The position numbers were made by a program, and so were the translations under genes. A model generated the notes under the pieces. The model ran no database searches. It was not told where the DNA came from and worked only from the letters and a program-made list of their open reading frames with translations. A DNA stretch of 64,000 bases, from assembly GCF_051622035.1 (NCBI RefSeq), contig NC_135359.1, positions 20,173,501 through 20,237,500 of the forward strand, written 5' to 3'. Source of the stretch: Arctopsyche grandis. Taxonomy: Eukaryota > Arthropoda > Insecta > Trichoptera > Hydropsychidae. Below, one piece after another: positions 24,801-39,800 of this stretch; positions within the stretch are counted from its first letter, which is position 1; each line of letters starts with the position of its first letter.

Positions 24801-27800
24801 ACCTTCATCCAGCAGTGGATGGTGAATGACTGTAAATGATGATGATGGTGTTGGATGGGACAAAAAGGATACATACATACATATACAGAGTTTAGATACA
24901 GGAAATGTGTTATATCACTTGTTAAAAGTCTGTATCTGATGAATTTTAGTTACTCAGAGATGTATATATGTACATATAAGTGACGCACATTACTGCGGTT
25001 GTATATCACCCTTTACGTATCATCAATTAGTGTTCTTCATATTTGACTACCCATATGAACTGTCGCTCTCTCTTAAACTCTCTTAAAGGAAATTGATTCC
25101 AGCATACGTACATACCCCAAAATGATTTAGGTTCGGAATGATTAGTTTATTCTCAACGATATTTTTGCTTTGATCGTAGTGATTTTCCATTCTCTCTTTT
25201 TAACTATACTTGGATAAATTGTTATTGAGTGCACGTTTCGAAGAGAGATTGCTTCACCGATTTGTGTGCAACTATGCAAGTTGACCGGTTAAAATCCTCA
25301 TACACATCGTCGATGGAACATTATCTTTATATGGCCTCAAAGGAAGTCACGGTTGCGTTGGTTTCATTGACTTGATAATACATATATACTTCTATATATA
25401 TTTTCGTTGACAAACATGGAACATGGTGGCAAAATGCGGCTTCTTCTCTTGGCGTTGTTTGACTATTTCCAGCCGCGGTTGATCCAACTCTGGAGCAACG
25501 TCCTCGGATTCAAACCCCCCTATACAAAAATTTCATATGTAAAGCTCGTATATACTTGTTTTTCTTAGCGAGGGATGTATGGGTTGTACGCCGCGTGTAC
25601 GTATGCAGACATCTAAAAAATACCGCAATCAAGCTCTTGTAGAGAAGTTTTTTGTTGAAATTCGTATAAACTTTTAACGTCTATTTTGGCAAAATAGGTT
25701 TGCGAACTGGCTGCAATCAATTAGGTCGGAACGTAAATGTGATTCGAGCGACTTTCAAAGATTTTCTTTGCCTTTTGTTGACCTGGGATAACACGATCGA
25801 CAGCAAGTTCACGCCCCATTAATTCTTTTGGCAACGAACAAGGACTCCTTTTGTTTGCTCTATTCTTCTATGTACCTACTATGGTCCGAATTGATAATTT
25901 TAAAATTGGAATAGGACGGAAATTGTCATCATCATCATCATCATCATCATCACATTCAGTTTATGTATACCCACTTGGTCTCAGCGTACGTCTCCAATTA
26001 TTGCAACTCTTTCCGTTTGCTGGGTTAGTTAAGTATTCGAGAGTTTGTTATAATTTATACGGCGAGATGAGGCCATTATATAACATGTATTTGAATACGA
26101 AAAGTAATATTTTATTGGTTTGGGATGTTTGCGTTGAAATTCCTCGAATTAAGCACGCGATGTATAAATAAATCAAAATTTTGTTGAACAACCTACTGAA
26201 GAAGTCTGATATCCATATATGTATGTACATGTAGTGCTTTCAAGAGTTGCATTTCCTGTGGTAAAATTAAAAAAATATATATGTAATCGGCTTCCTGTGC
26301 GTTTTTATCCCTTTTGAGTTATTTCCACTCTAGAGTTACCCCCTCGTTATATGTTAGATACTATTTTGAGATGTCTCTCCCTCATGCATGTAGTTAGTAT
26401 CCATACATTGGTGGATGCGAGATGTGTCAGTTTGCATCGACGACCGCCTGTTGCTTCCTCGCGTATGAGACACAAAATTCACCTCACGACTTGTGTGACA
26501 TAGGTCGGTTTGAAATTAAGATGAAATTGTTGTCGATTCTCGTGCGTACGGAGTACGGAGAGGCTGGGACAAGTTCCGCTCGAATGAATGGCTTGAAATG
26601 GTTGCCCACACTACGTCCTGGAGATCGATACGCGCTCACTCAAGCATTACTTCCTGTTCCGCTGTCTTATTTGCGCTATAAATAACTGCAAAGTGGGATG
26701 CCTCATGCCTGGAACGCCATCATAAATTATGGACTATCGCTACTTTTTATCTTTAGACCGTATCCGATTCCTCCCCTCTAATTTAACTACTTCAATCCAG
26801 ACCACGATTTGCCAATACGTTCCCCTTTTTTTTCTGGCTGCCGACACGTGCCCGATCCGCCCTACACTACATCGTAAAAACCCTGGCCCATGCAGAAGCT
26901 ACATAGTTAACATTCATATTGCTTAAAACTAAAAGAACTTAAATATTTTACCTACACTGAAGTAATATGTCACTGATTGAAATAGTTCACCTGCCAGGGT
27001 TACGATACATTAGTGTAGTTCGGATTCCGCGCATCTTATTTGTCAATTTAACCCTTCATAATTAAAAAAATAATCAAACAAGCACAAAGGTGCAGACACA
27101 CAGTGTAGTACACGGCACGCGTTTTTTTTAGGTAGTTTTGCAGTTCCAACAAAAAATGGTAGCATGCCTAATCTATGTCATCGTATCCTTGGAGTGCTTT
27201 GCCCTTGTGCTGGATGATATTTGGTATTGATATAGGTTTGACAGTGATCGATATCGGTGATTCCCGTATTTAAAGAAATACGGGAGAAACTAGTCGAAAT
27301 AATAGGATCGTCCGAAATAACAATGACATTATGATACTCCTATCACCGCTACCACGAGCAAGTGCATGCCGTACGATTCAGTGTGTTCTTAGGGCGCAGA
27401 CACAGGAATGCTGCACGTGTTTTATTTTTAGATAGTTTTGCACATGTAAAAACAACGCTAGCACGCATAATTACAAAGCTTTTTTTTCTATGCTATGGAA
27501 CCCAGGTATAAAATCCTTGTATTGACAGTAATCGATAGCGGGGATTCCCATATTTGAAAAAAATGTAGGAGAAATTTGTCGAAAGTTGTCGAAAAAAACC
27601 CCTGTGGAATTTTCACAACAGGAAGCTAAGATTGTGCCCGTACGAACCGTTCGATTCAATGTGTTTTTGCCTTTACCATATCCCAAAATTGCACACCTCA
27701 AAACTTCTGGTAATATTTTAATTGAAAATATGGGGATTAGTATTTTTATATACTTAAATAAATGGCAACCTTTATTTTTTGGAGTTGGTATATTTGATAA

Positions 27801-30800
27801 ATTTACCTTAAAAATAGTATAAAACCATACTTCTCAACAGTTTATAGTTGAGAATTGTTGATTTATTTTCATTATGATTAACATATATGTACATATTTTT
27901 TTCTATATACATACATATACTAGGTTAAATAAAATAAAAAATTGCAATGTTCTTCTCGTGCTAATTTCCCAATATGAATATACGGCGAGATGATGCGGTC
28001 GCCGCGTGGTCGTTATGTAATTAAGGTCTCCTCTAATTTCGACAAAACTATGTTATGTTTGTGTTTTATATATAGCCTCATTTTCTAAATCACTGCATTG
28101 CGTGCTTCCAGAGATGGATTTTTTTTGAAAGAATACAAATTGAAGGGTACCACCGCCGTTGTAAAATTTAAAAAACGCGCCCAATTTGTAAACATCACGT
28201 CAAAGGCGATATCGAAACGTTTCATTCGATTAATCTTGTGTGTCGTATGTTGGATTTTAGTGGGTAAGTAATGGGTTATTTGATTATAATAAAACACGAT
28301 AGATAACATTACGCGTAAAATAATATGTCATGGGCACCAGTGTTAATTTTCATACTATCTTTGTGCTTAGTATCATATACCTTCATACCTTATTATCTGT
28401 GTGTTGTGTTCGTTCGTTTGATTTTATAGCATGTATGTATTTATAGCAGTTGTGCTATTGATTTACTGAATTTAAATTTACGCCCGTTATCAATTTGTCA
28501 ATAACTAAACATAGATAGCTTTTGATCCTGAAAATTCGCAACGATAATGTGTGTACATTTAATCGCCATTCAAAGATTTGGGTATGAACACACAATTGAA
28601 ACTAAAAGTAGTCTTACTAGTTAATTAAATACATACATATGTATATACAATCATAATAATAAAATATTTTATTTTAGGCGTTCATTGTACGTAGTGTTTT
28701 ATGACTTGGACTAGTCGAGAGTACATACCTAGTTGGATCAATACTGAATTTATTCAATTGGATGTCTGCATTTAGCATGAGTATCTATCTCCTTGAACGT
28801 GTTTGGCTATTTTTCATATGCTATTTTTGTCTATTATATATACAACTCTTTCCTTCTATATACTTCTAAATAAAAAAATAGATTGAGATAGAGTGCCAGA
28901 TATTCCAGCTTCGAGAAGTTCGTAAAGTGTGTGAGATCGCCAAGTGCGAATGTCACCGAACCGTTTTCAAGTTAAGACCACCATATTTGGTATATTGAAG
29001 GTTGTAAAATTACTCTTTAGTGTCCACAGAAGACTTAAGTGATATATCATAGGTTGATCGGATAAATGCACTCAAGAGAGCCGCACTCTCGAAACATCCA
29101 AACTTTCAAAGATGCTCAAGAAGAACTAACGCAATAGAATTGAACAAAAAAACGTCAAGGGGGTATTTTATGTTATCCGAGAATGTTAACCCTTTTTTAT
29201 GGAATTCTTTTTGCGTAAGTTCTTCTTGAGCGCCTTTGAAAATTAGGATTTCTCGAAACTGCGCCACTGTTCGGTGCATTCTTCCGGGAACCATATCATA
29301 GTACCCTAACTCGGACTTTAAACGGGGTTTGGAAGGGATTGAAATCTTATGCGAGTCATTTCTTTCAACTCTTTCGTCTGAACTATGCTGGGCATTGCCA
29401 CAGACGCTAGCCATTAATTTATATTATAAATAAGTTTTCACACCCCTGTTTGTATATCAGAACGAATATCAAAAATTTATTATCTATAACATAGATGTCT
29501 TTCTAATTTTTATATATTATATATACTTATACATATGTATGTATACATATAGTATTTGTATTATGATTATATGGCTGGTCACAGTGACCAGTTAGGGTAT
29601 TCTGTAATGTCACTGTGGCTAATCGTATATAATAATTGTCTAAGGGCCGGGCCGCACCGCTCAACTCGCGAACAACTTGGTTGAGGTTGTATATGGGACA
29701 TGCCACACTCGTCAACTTGTTTGTCGCACACATTTCCATACATTTTTTCGTGTTGCGCAACAAGTCGGCGTGCGTGCATGTGAACGAAGTAATCGCTGTC
29801 AACACCATGCTCCGTCTTTCTTTCTACCCTTGGAATCGTATATCGTGGAAAGAGACGCGGCATATAACTTGAGATAAAAACAAAAGATTTATTTTTCATA
29901 AAAATTAATTAATTTTCAAATTATTAATTCCATTAATCCGAATTGCGATATTTTACCGAGTGCACAATAATGTGCACACAGGCCACTAGTATGTAAATAA
30001 AAATAAAATGAAATAAATGTGTATAAAATCCTTGCAGGATAGTATTCATGTACATATGTAGTGCGTACTTAAAAATGTAGAGAAGGGAAAACGCAAACCG
30101 CAGACGTGGCGAGCTCCCCCAACAATGCTCGTAAAAGGAAAATGTTATCGTTGTCCTTTGTTCATTTCTTAACCCTTTGACTGCTACAACAACGATAAAT
30201 CGTTGTTTTGAAATCGGCGAAGATTGCTACGACGATCGTTGTTGACGTCATTAATTGTCGTATTTCAATACTTTCTGTGAGCCGACAGCGCATCAGTGGC
30301 ACGAAACATTTTTTTTATACACGCATTTATATTTATTTTAATTAATTATTATATAAAATAAAATGACTACAGGTTTATAAATTCCAAAAACTTTATTTTA
30401 TTACTTGCTCAATAATAAAAAACTTTAAATAAATTACATTAAATTACAATTAAAAAACAAGTATGACATGTACATCTTCACGTTCGATCCAGAATAGAGG
30501 CAGAGTTCTCTGTCGATGTTGGGTAGGGGAAGACTTTAAGGGGTGGCCAGCCCACAAAAATGTAAATAACGACCAGCCTTACAAAATTGCCCCAAAATTT
30601 AGTAATAAGTAAAATAAAATTAGTGAAAATAATCATTTGCAATATTTTAAATGTTCTGATAAGCAACTACCATGAAGTCCTTTTTGACATATAATGCATA
30701 TAGTGCGTGATCTTTTAACGGGACCACCATTCTTTCTACTGCAAACAACACAAACTTTTTCTTTGCGCTCAGGTAGTTTTCTAATTCCACCACTATTTAT

Positions 30801-33800
30801 CTCAGGTGTATAAGATGAATTTTGTTTTTCAATCATCCAATTTTTTTCAATGGTCTCTATGATTTGAGATATGAATAGATATCTTGACAGAATTGGTTCA
30901 TTTTTATTATTTTTATATATTATATATGAATTTACAATCATTCTAGAAATGATGCTAAAAACGACTTTTTTCCAATATTTAACTGTCCTTCTCTCATCCA
31001 TATATACACAATTCATCATGTCTGACGTGTCTACACCACCCATGTATTTATTGTAAGTAATTATTGAAGATGGCTTCGTTATAGTCTGGACTTGACCGTG
31101 GATGGATTTCGTTATTGTGGTATTTTGTGCCTTTTCATATGTCGACAATAATAATACAGGTTTTCTATGAGATGGTTTATCACGATACCCCGTTATTAAA
31201 ATTTCATTACTTCTGTAATGTTTAGCAGTCTTCACAGGCATTAATCTTTTAACTTCGACTGGGATCCCCAATCTATTCTTTCTTAATGTTCCCGTTATAT
31301 AAGTTCCGAATTTGAAAAGATATCGCGCCAGAGGAATGCTAGTAAAAAAATTGTCGGTGATTAGATGGTAGCTTTTTCGGATACAACCACACATTTTGAG
31401 TAATTTTTTTACTGCAACATGCGCAAGTCCCAATTTTTTTATGGCTTGTCGATCTTCAGCACTTTTTGCTCCCCTATAGCAGAAGAATGCCATACAATAA
31501 TTTGAAACTGAATCAGAGAGCATCCAAAACTTGATACCCCATTTATGGTGTTTTTTATTTGGCATGTATTGTAAAAGTTGTGTATGATTTTTCGTTCCAA
31601 CTAGTGATTCATCGATAGAAATATATTGATGGGGTACGTAATGATGTTGAAATAAAGTATTCGCATGATCGACTAGAGGTTGAAATTTGCTACATGGGTC
31701 ATATTCTTGATTATTTGAAGGATAAAAATTTTCATTATTCGTAAAATGTAAAAATTTTAGCAAAAGTATAAATCTGTCCCTTGCCATCATTTTTCCGAAC
31801 CACGGAATGCATCTAGAATTTGTGGACCAGTATGATAATATATTTGGTCTTACAGTAAGACCCATTTCCATGATTATAGCAAAAAAAGCTTTCATTTCTC
31901 CCACTGTTGTCGGATGCCATTTTTTCACTCTTGAATGAAGAGACAGTGTTAGAATCGATATATTGTTGGGCATATCGATTACTTTCCATAACAATAATCT
32001 GCCATAATTCTTCGGTAAAAAATAAATTGAAGTACGAAATTGGCAACGCATCAGTTGGTGGTGGATATTTCGGGCCCGGGATTTCTACAAATGGTGGTAG
32101 TTGAGGATTATCGGATAAATCTTGATCCAAAAATACTTCGGCAAATGCTTCTTCAATTTCGGGTTCATCATCAGAGTCAATTTCGGGTTCATAATCAATG
32201 TCAATTTCGGGTTCGTTGTCATATAAGGAGTTATTACTTATTTCGCTTTCGTCACTTTCACTGTCCGTTATCATTTTGCAGAGTTAAAATAAATGGAATA
32301 GTAACAAAAAACAATAGAAATCCGCTTTCAATTATATAGGTCACGAGACGTCACGAATTCGTGCAATCAATCAAATGCAACTGAAATGCATACAAAATGT
32401 TTATGATACATGTTGAAAAATTATTTGATTATTTGAAACTTCGCATCCTTGTGTGTCTCGCTCACACGTAAACAATTAAAACCAAGAAAGAAAGAGAAAA
32501 AGACCGCTACCTGTTTCGTATGTATTGCATGTTGTAAAAAGACATCGATGTCTAAAAATAGATTATTGAAAAAAATAATGCGTCGGGAAAACAATCGTCA
32601 AAACTTATTTAGTGTATATATGTATGTAGGTATCTCTTTCGTACGCACGCATTTAAAAGCAAGACAGAAAGAGAGAGCGCGAGTCCACAGCTGCTTCTTA
32701 AAAATGCATGTAAAGTATTTCAAAAATTACGCGCGTTCGGCGAAGCAAGTATGTAAAAAAATATATTATATTTATTTTTTTATAAAGTAATTACAAATGT
32801 TAGCATTTTTCGCTTGGACATTGAAAAACCTCGTAGCAGCCAAAGGGTTAACTTATTCCTTTTGTACACGCTGTTATCCTGCGATCCATCTAAAAGTTTG
32901 AAAGTCCGAATCCGCGTGCCGAATGTTACTGACCGCTGGACCGTAACTCGGGTGAGTGTCTCGTAGAGTCGACCCTGGTTGTAACATTCGGGTGCATCGC
33001 GCATGCGCAGCGGCCTTGCAAGGCCACTCGCCCGCACCGCGGCAAGGACACGTGCATTCATCTATACCTCCCCCTCCTCCCTCCCCATCTCTTAATTTTT
33101 TGCACATCGACCGTCCACTCGCTCGGGATGATTCGGCGAAAATTTAGCGGGCGTCGCTCGTTCAGCGGCCCAGTCCGGTTTGCCGGAATCTGGACGATGT
33201 TCGTAAAGATGTCTTGACTGGATTTTTCGTTATTTATGCAAATTCGCAGAGTTGTCTTCTGATTATATTAAACGTCTTGGGTGGTTGCGGTGTGTGTTAT
33301 AGCAACTGGATGGTATCCGACAGCACCAGCAGCCGACCGTATCGACCGCGACAAGACGCCGACGCTCTCCAATACGGATTCTACTACTAATGTTACGATA
33401 AAACCACCCTCTTATGTCTCTCTCTCTCTGATTATTGTGGATGATTGGAATTGTGGTAGTCGATTGGGAGACGCAACAGTGAGTCGCAAAATTTTTTGAT
33501 AGTGTTGGGGTGTGCCATTTCAAACTAGGGACATTATCTATGTGTGGTATTTTACAAATTCGGGTAGTAATAACTAAATCGGCTGTTGGTATACAGCCCT
33601 GCTCTTGATTGTGGTATTTTATCAGCATATCGATATACATTTGAGGTTTTCAAATATTCTGTTTCTTGAAAATTGATAGCTTAAGCTAAATATTCATTAT
33701 TCATAACCAGATATCGGCGGACAAGTTGCTTTTGGCCACAAAAAATGGTTCACTATTGACAATTACTATTGTCCTACAAAACAAGAGAGCAAAAAAAAGG

Positions 33801-36800
33801 TTGACAATAGTGAACCATTTTTTTGGACAAAAGCAACTTATCCGCCGAGCTCTGTTCAAAACTAGAGACCAGCTACACGTGAGGGCACTATTGTTGTTTC
33901 TTAGAAATACATGTTTTTTTTTATAGGTTCCCGGAGGAATGCACTGAATTGCACTGAATATTGGCGAAGTTTCGAGTAATTCTAATTTTGCAAGGCGCCC
34001 AAGAAGAATTTAGGCAATATAATTATACAAAAAGGGTTAGCACCCTTGGATACAAATACCCCTTGACGCTTTTTTGTGGAATTCTATTGCGTTAGTTCTT
34101 CTTGAGTATCTTTGAAAGTTTGGATGTCTCGAGAGTGCATTTATCCGATCACCGTTTTTACAAGCTTTTTTTGCTTTCTTACTTTGAACATTGGTGGTTG
34201 ACAATTGTGCTTCTACGTGAAGATGATCTCTGATCGTAACTATTATAACTAAAAGTTATGAAGATGATCTCTATTTGTAACTATTACTAACTATATTATG
34301 TATTTTATGACATTTCCAAAAATCAATAGAAAAACTGCAAATGTTCTTAAGAAAAATTAAATTGTAATAAAATTTTATTTCATTTTGAAAACGCATAAAG
34401 AATAAAGAAAGTCCGTGATGATTTCATCAATGAAATTCGCTTTGTTCAATTATTCTTATACTAGCTTTAGATAATATTTGATTAAATATTATTAAATCCA
34501 AATCAAAATTTTCTGACTATCTTTCAAGATGATTAAGACTAACATAGACTTCAGCTGTGGATAGGCTTGTCTCATGTCATTGTTAATTTGTACAATTTTA
34601 ATATTTCGACAAGTTTCTCCTACATTTCTTCACATATTTTTTTATTTATTTATTATTATTTTTTTTACATATATACCAGGAAGGTCTTACAGGTAAACCT
34701 CAATGCGCCTTCCTGGCCAATTACAAATTTACAAATTACAATTCAGCATTTTTATATAAATCACTGAATTACGAGACACTGTAAAACTCGTAAATCAATG
34801 AGACATCTGTACACAAATTTATTTATTGTACATTAATTAACAAATTATAGGTGACATATCGTATAGGAGGGATTTTTATCCAATTTTTTTTCCAGGAACC
34901 GTTTCAACAATGAAATCAGAGAAAATTGGCAAACTCTGATAGGAAACGATCAACCTGAAGTCACAAATCCAGGTCTAACCAACAGCATACTCCGAAAAAT
35001 TCATTTTCATTCGAGGCCCGGGCCCAGGGATCGAACCCGGCGCCTCTCGACGCTAAGCAGAAGCTTAACGACCGAGCTCTGCTGTTGGCTGACACATGGG
35101 AATCCCGTTATTGATCACTGGCAAACATATCTCATTACAACGAATATATATCACCGAAAACACTCCAGGGGTTGAGTTTTGGCTTGGCATAGATCAGGCT
35201 TGGCGTTTTTTACATTTGCAAAATTATAAAAAAAAAACACGTGTCGCTTCCCACTGTGTCTGCGCCCAAAGTCGTTAAGATAGTTCCCTAAAAAAATTGC
35301 TACCAAATGGAATGTTGACAATCCACATCAAATACTCAACATAAAAGGTAAAGAGATAATTTTTGACATTTCGTGAATTTTGATATATTTTTCTGATTTT
35401 TTAATGAATAATTGCACTTTTATGCAACATATGATTGGAAACATATGTATATATAAGCATCGTGTTGGCAGTTGTGAATTTTTTAAATCACGGGTTCCAG
35501 CACTGAGTAAACGTTTATATAATAATATGCACTGTTTAGAAGTTAGTCTGATTGGTATTAGTTCTCGTTAACCATTGTAGCATTCGAGCATTGCTTAGTT
35601 TAGCTCAGACTTACTGGAAAGTCCACAATGCTGGAATGGACTTCTCACTGGCGTAATTAGCGCCCCCGCTGATCAGCAGTGCGGAGGCGACGTCTCCAGG
35701 GGAGACCCTCCTCGTTTAGAGCACAATGAAAGTTTATCACTGTATCAAAAAACTTTAATTTGTATTTGTTTACTTTAGAAATACGCTTCGCCGTTTATTA
35801 GGTTTAATTTTAACCGATCTCCGTGACGTGCCCGAATGTGAAACGCCCGAAAACGCAAATATCGGAAGGCAAAGATCGAAAATCGAAAGATCTTAAGCCG
35901 AAAGATAAAAATAAGGGTGCATGGTAAACGGTACATACTCACTTAAATTGCGCGAGCAGGATACAACAGGAACAAGAGGAACAGGCTTTTCTTCCCGTAT
36001 TAATGTGCGCGCGCAGAATACGGGAGGAAAAGCCTGTTCCTCTTGTTCCTGTTGTATCCTGCTCGCGCAAATTAAGTGAGTATGTACCGTTTACCATGCA
36101 CCCTTTTGTATCTTTCGATCTTTGCCTTCCGATATTTGCGTTTTCGGGCGTTTCTCATTCGGGCCCGTGAGGTAGACCCAATTTTAACCATAGGAGTATA
36201 TACAGATAATTTTGGAAATTTGTTGTGTGCTTTGAGGGTTCGTCAATTCTCTGGAGTGAATTTGTTGATCTATTAAATGAAGAGATAATTTTTCGCATAT
36301 GGGTCATGGCCGGTCGGCAAAATCGCCTCTTGCGCATTGAAGAAGTACTTCGGGTCGAGGGCTTAGAAAACAAAAAGAACCTATAAAGGATTATCTAAAA
36401 ATATGAAACGCCGGAAGTTGTGAGGGTTCTTGTGTTCTCTTCGCCACTCGAGCTGGATTTTGCCTTTCCCGATATCTAACCATTGTCTTCGTACAAAAAC
36501 TTTGCACGTCTTGTACTTTTTTTTCTCATTCAGTTAGGGCGTCTCGAAATGTTTTCGAGGACTATTATTATTAAAATAATATAATAACGATTGACAATTC
36601 GTTCGAAGTTCCTAGATGGTGCGTCATGGATTCCACGGGGCTGACTTTGGTGAACATTTTATGTAAATAGATTTATGATAACTATTAAAAAAATTAAGAT
36701 TTTAATTTGAAAAGGAAGGTGTTTTAACCGGGGCTTTGGAGTCTAGGCCTATGCTACGACTCCGAATCGACTTGAACGATTTTAGTAAGATCGACTTTTC

Positions 36801-39800
36801 TTGCCAACGTATACAATTGTTAATAATAAAAATAATAGCGATTGTCAAAATATAAAAATAAAGGAATTAAAAAAAATCATTAGTAAAAATTGACCCAAAT
36901 TATTGAATCATTGGTAATGAAATAGGTATAAATAAATGTGTATGAATTTCATACACTTTCAAATCCATTTTATGAAAAGAATGAGTTAAAATGAGAATAA
37001 AAAATATATGAGACGGAGGAAACGGTCGGTTTTGACCACAACACATCAAAATATGTGCAATTCAACGATTTTATTTATAATTAGCTGAACCCGGCATTCG
37101 TTGCAATGCCAAAATAACGCATGCAATTCCCCCTTCCCGTTCCCGTTCCCATTCCTATTCCCATTCCCGTTCTCGTTCCCGTTCCCATTTGTAGGAAAAA
37201 CGCAGGCAGCGAACGGGTCTACGTGACTTGACAGAATTTTAAATTACAGAAAACGCAAATATCGGAAGGCAAAGATCGAAAATCGAAAGATCTTAAGTCG
37301 AAAGATCAAAAAAAAATGGTGCATGGTAAACGGTACATACTCACGTACATACTCACTTAATTTGTGCGAGCAGGATATAACAGGAACAAGAGGAACATGC
37401 TTTTCCTCCCGTATTCTGCGCGCGCACATTAACACGGGAGAAAAAGCATGTTCCTCTTGTTCCTGTTGTATCCTGCTCGCGCAAATTAAGTGAGTATGTA
37501 CCGTTTACCATGCACCATTTTTTTTTTTGATCTTTCGACTTAAGATCTTTCAATTTTCGATCTTTGCATTCTGATATTTGCGTTTTCTGTAATTTAACAT
37601 TCTGTCAAATCACGGTGACCGGCAGCGAACACAATTGAAATTATTGGGTTGCAATGACACTCGTTATCGTTTTCCCCGTTTCCGTTCTCGTTTTTGGGTG
37701 ATTTTTTTTCACAGTAATCTTCCCGGACATGCATACAACTAATCCTGAAAGTCCCATCGTAATCGCTTCAGTGGCTTAGGAGCCTATTCGAGACACACAG
37801 ACAGACAGACATTAATTTTTTATTATACAATATATAGATGTAATTTAAATTCGTCATTTTTATACATAAATTATTAAATTTAAATTTATTAATCGATTTA
37901 TCTCAATGAAATTGGAGATTCTAGTTGGGATATTTCGTAATGCTATTAATTGAAGAAAATAGTAATAATAATAATAAAAAGCTTATAAAAGGGAGTCAGA
38001 GTCGGCTAATTTTGTATGTCTCCGACTCCGACTCGGACTCCACAGCATTGGTTTTAACGAATATACATATTTAGTAAAGGATCTATGTTGTTTTAGTATT
38101 CAAACTATTATTTAGAAGTATCTAGATTTCAATTTAATTTCCGTTTATTGGCGATAACCTTCGTCACAGAACACCTGTCCGATCGACCGGATCATCTGGA
38201 CGGTCCGGTTGGCGATTACATAGTCAGTTGTCTTTTTCTCGAGAGAGTAAAAGTTCAGAGGCGTCTCGTGCAACTTTCACTCGCGTTTGACCTTATTAGA
38301 CAAATTCAACGCATACTTACCTGTCCAAGTGTCATTTCGGAATACACATGTGCGAGATTTTAAGCGCGCAGAATGAACTTCGGATCTGTCATTAGGCATG
38401 TGTGTGAGTGTGTGTGTGTGTGTACATAATATGTAAATAAGTTTGTACGTACAACGTCACTACTCGTCGTGCCAAAACAACTGACAGGTGTAATGTCATT
38501 GTAATTCCATTGATGCGAACGCTTGTTTACTGTTGTATTTAACGTACGTAGGTACATATGTACATACATACATAGTTACAGTTTCAGGGATATTCATCAA
38601 TGCTCTATAGATAGATAGGTCATTCAATTAATCAAAAACTTTGCGGAGTTGTTTGGAGGTTTCCTGATAATTATGTTACACACGTCCTTTTACATACAAA
38701 TCGAGGTCCAGTTGAAATTTTTGCTATTTACATACATTGTTGGTGATTTCGTTATTTTTTAAACCTCTTCATTTTTTTCAAATCTTAAAACAGTTAAAAG
38801 CGTTTATATTTGATTATTTTAAATAAATTTGAACTTAAACTATTCCGCTGGAATGTATTCTTATTTAAACTGTATGTTTATTATGATATATGTATGTATG
38901 AATGATATATGTGATGTGTATGAAGCAATATGATAAATATTGCGAAACGTAATAATCGTATCATTCGCACAGCCTTCACTGACGAAAGAGAAATTCGCTA
39001 CAAATTTATTTCTAATTGAACGTCTCGTATGTTGGTATATAACAGAAAATATTGGATAACGTATGTATGTTATGGTTTTCTTATTTTTTTAAGTTTTGGG
39101 GTTCCTTATCGAATATTGGTTCATTAAGATTGGTTTTAGCGATTTAATCAGGTGAATATTATCTTGTGCTGCTGCTGCTACTGTAACATGGTCCCACTTG
39201 AGTACCAAATCTTTCACGGATTGAGCCCATATGTCTCTCCCAACCCCCTTTGGGTCGTCCCACAGGTCTTTCACCTATCGATACACGCGAATGGAATTCT
39301 CTTGGGCGACTTTTCCTTTAATATTCAGAGTATTAATTTAAAATCTATTTACTAGTGTACGTATTAGATTTTTTCGCACGCTTGCTATCGCGCTGTGGTT
39401 TATATTAATGTATTATTCCATTTTTTATCATACCAATAGGGACAAATAGTGTCGAATGCTTATCATACATGTGGTAGTGATGTGTTCGACATTTAACCAA
39501 TGCTACGAATTAGACATTTTTAAAATTTTTTGAATACATCAACAAATGAAGGTCTCATCGTTGCCATAAATACATAGCCAGTCCTTGGAAAAAAATATTT
39601 ATACATAGTAGATTCTCGAGACGGAAATATCCTATTGAAATCGCTCGTATGCATGTAGAAAACATGTTTTACAAATCAAATAAAATTTTAAAAAAAGAAC
39701 GAGTTAATTAAATAAATGAACGCTCATTAATTTATTTTCGCTTGTAGATCGCGATCGACTTAATGGCGTACCTCTGACGTTTATAATGCAATACAATGTA

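Larger units (their letters stand above)
21864..30172. other. Liprin-alpha intron 1, first part
   Basis: Mostly unique AT-rich intron. It contains a GGAGTCGG-type foldback element (22947-23180), a LINE 3' end (24484-24838), an (ATC)n run (25927-25951), a diverged direct duplication (27085-27310 and 27394-27600) and a family A MITE (29053-29292). No convincing exon was found. Confidence 0.6.
36732..38046. mobile_element. GGAGTCGG-type element carrying nested insertions
   Basis: Starts GGCTTTGGAGTC and ends GGACTCCACAGC. Internal GAATCGACTTGAACGATTTT and AAGATCGACTTTTCTTGCC match, in reverse, the element at 22947. A non-LTR-like repeat is inserted at about 37080-37850, which itself holds a family B MITE at 37215. 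Confidence 0.5.
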
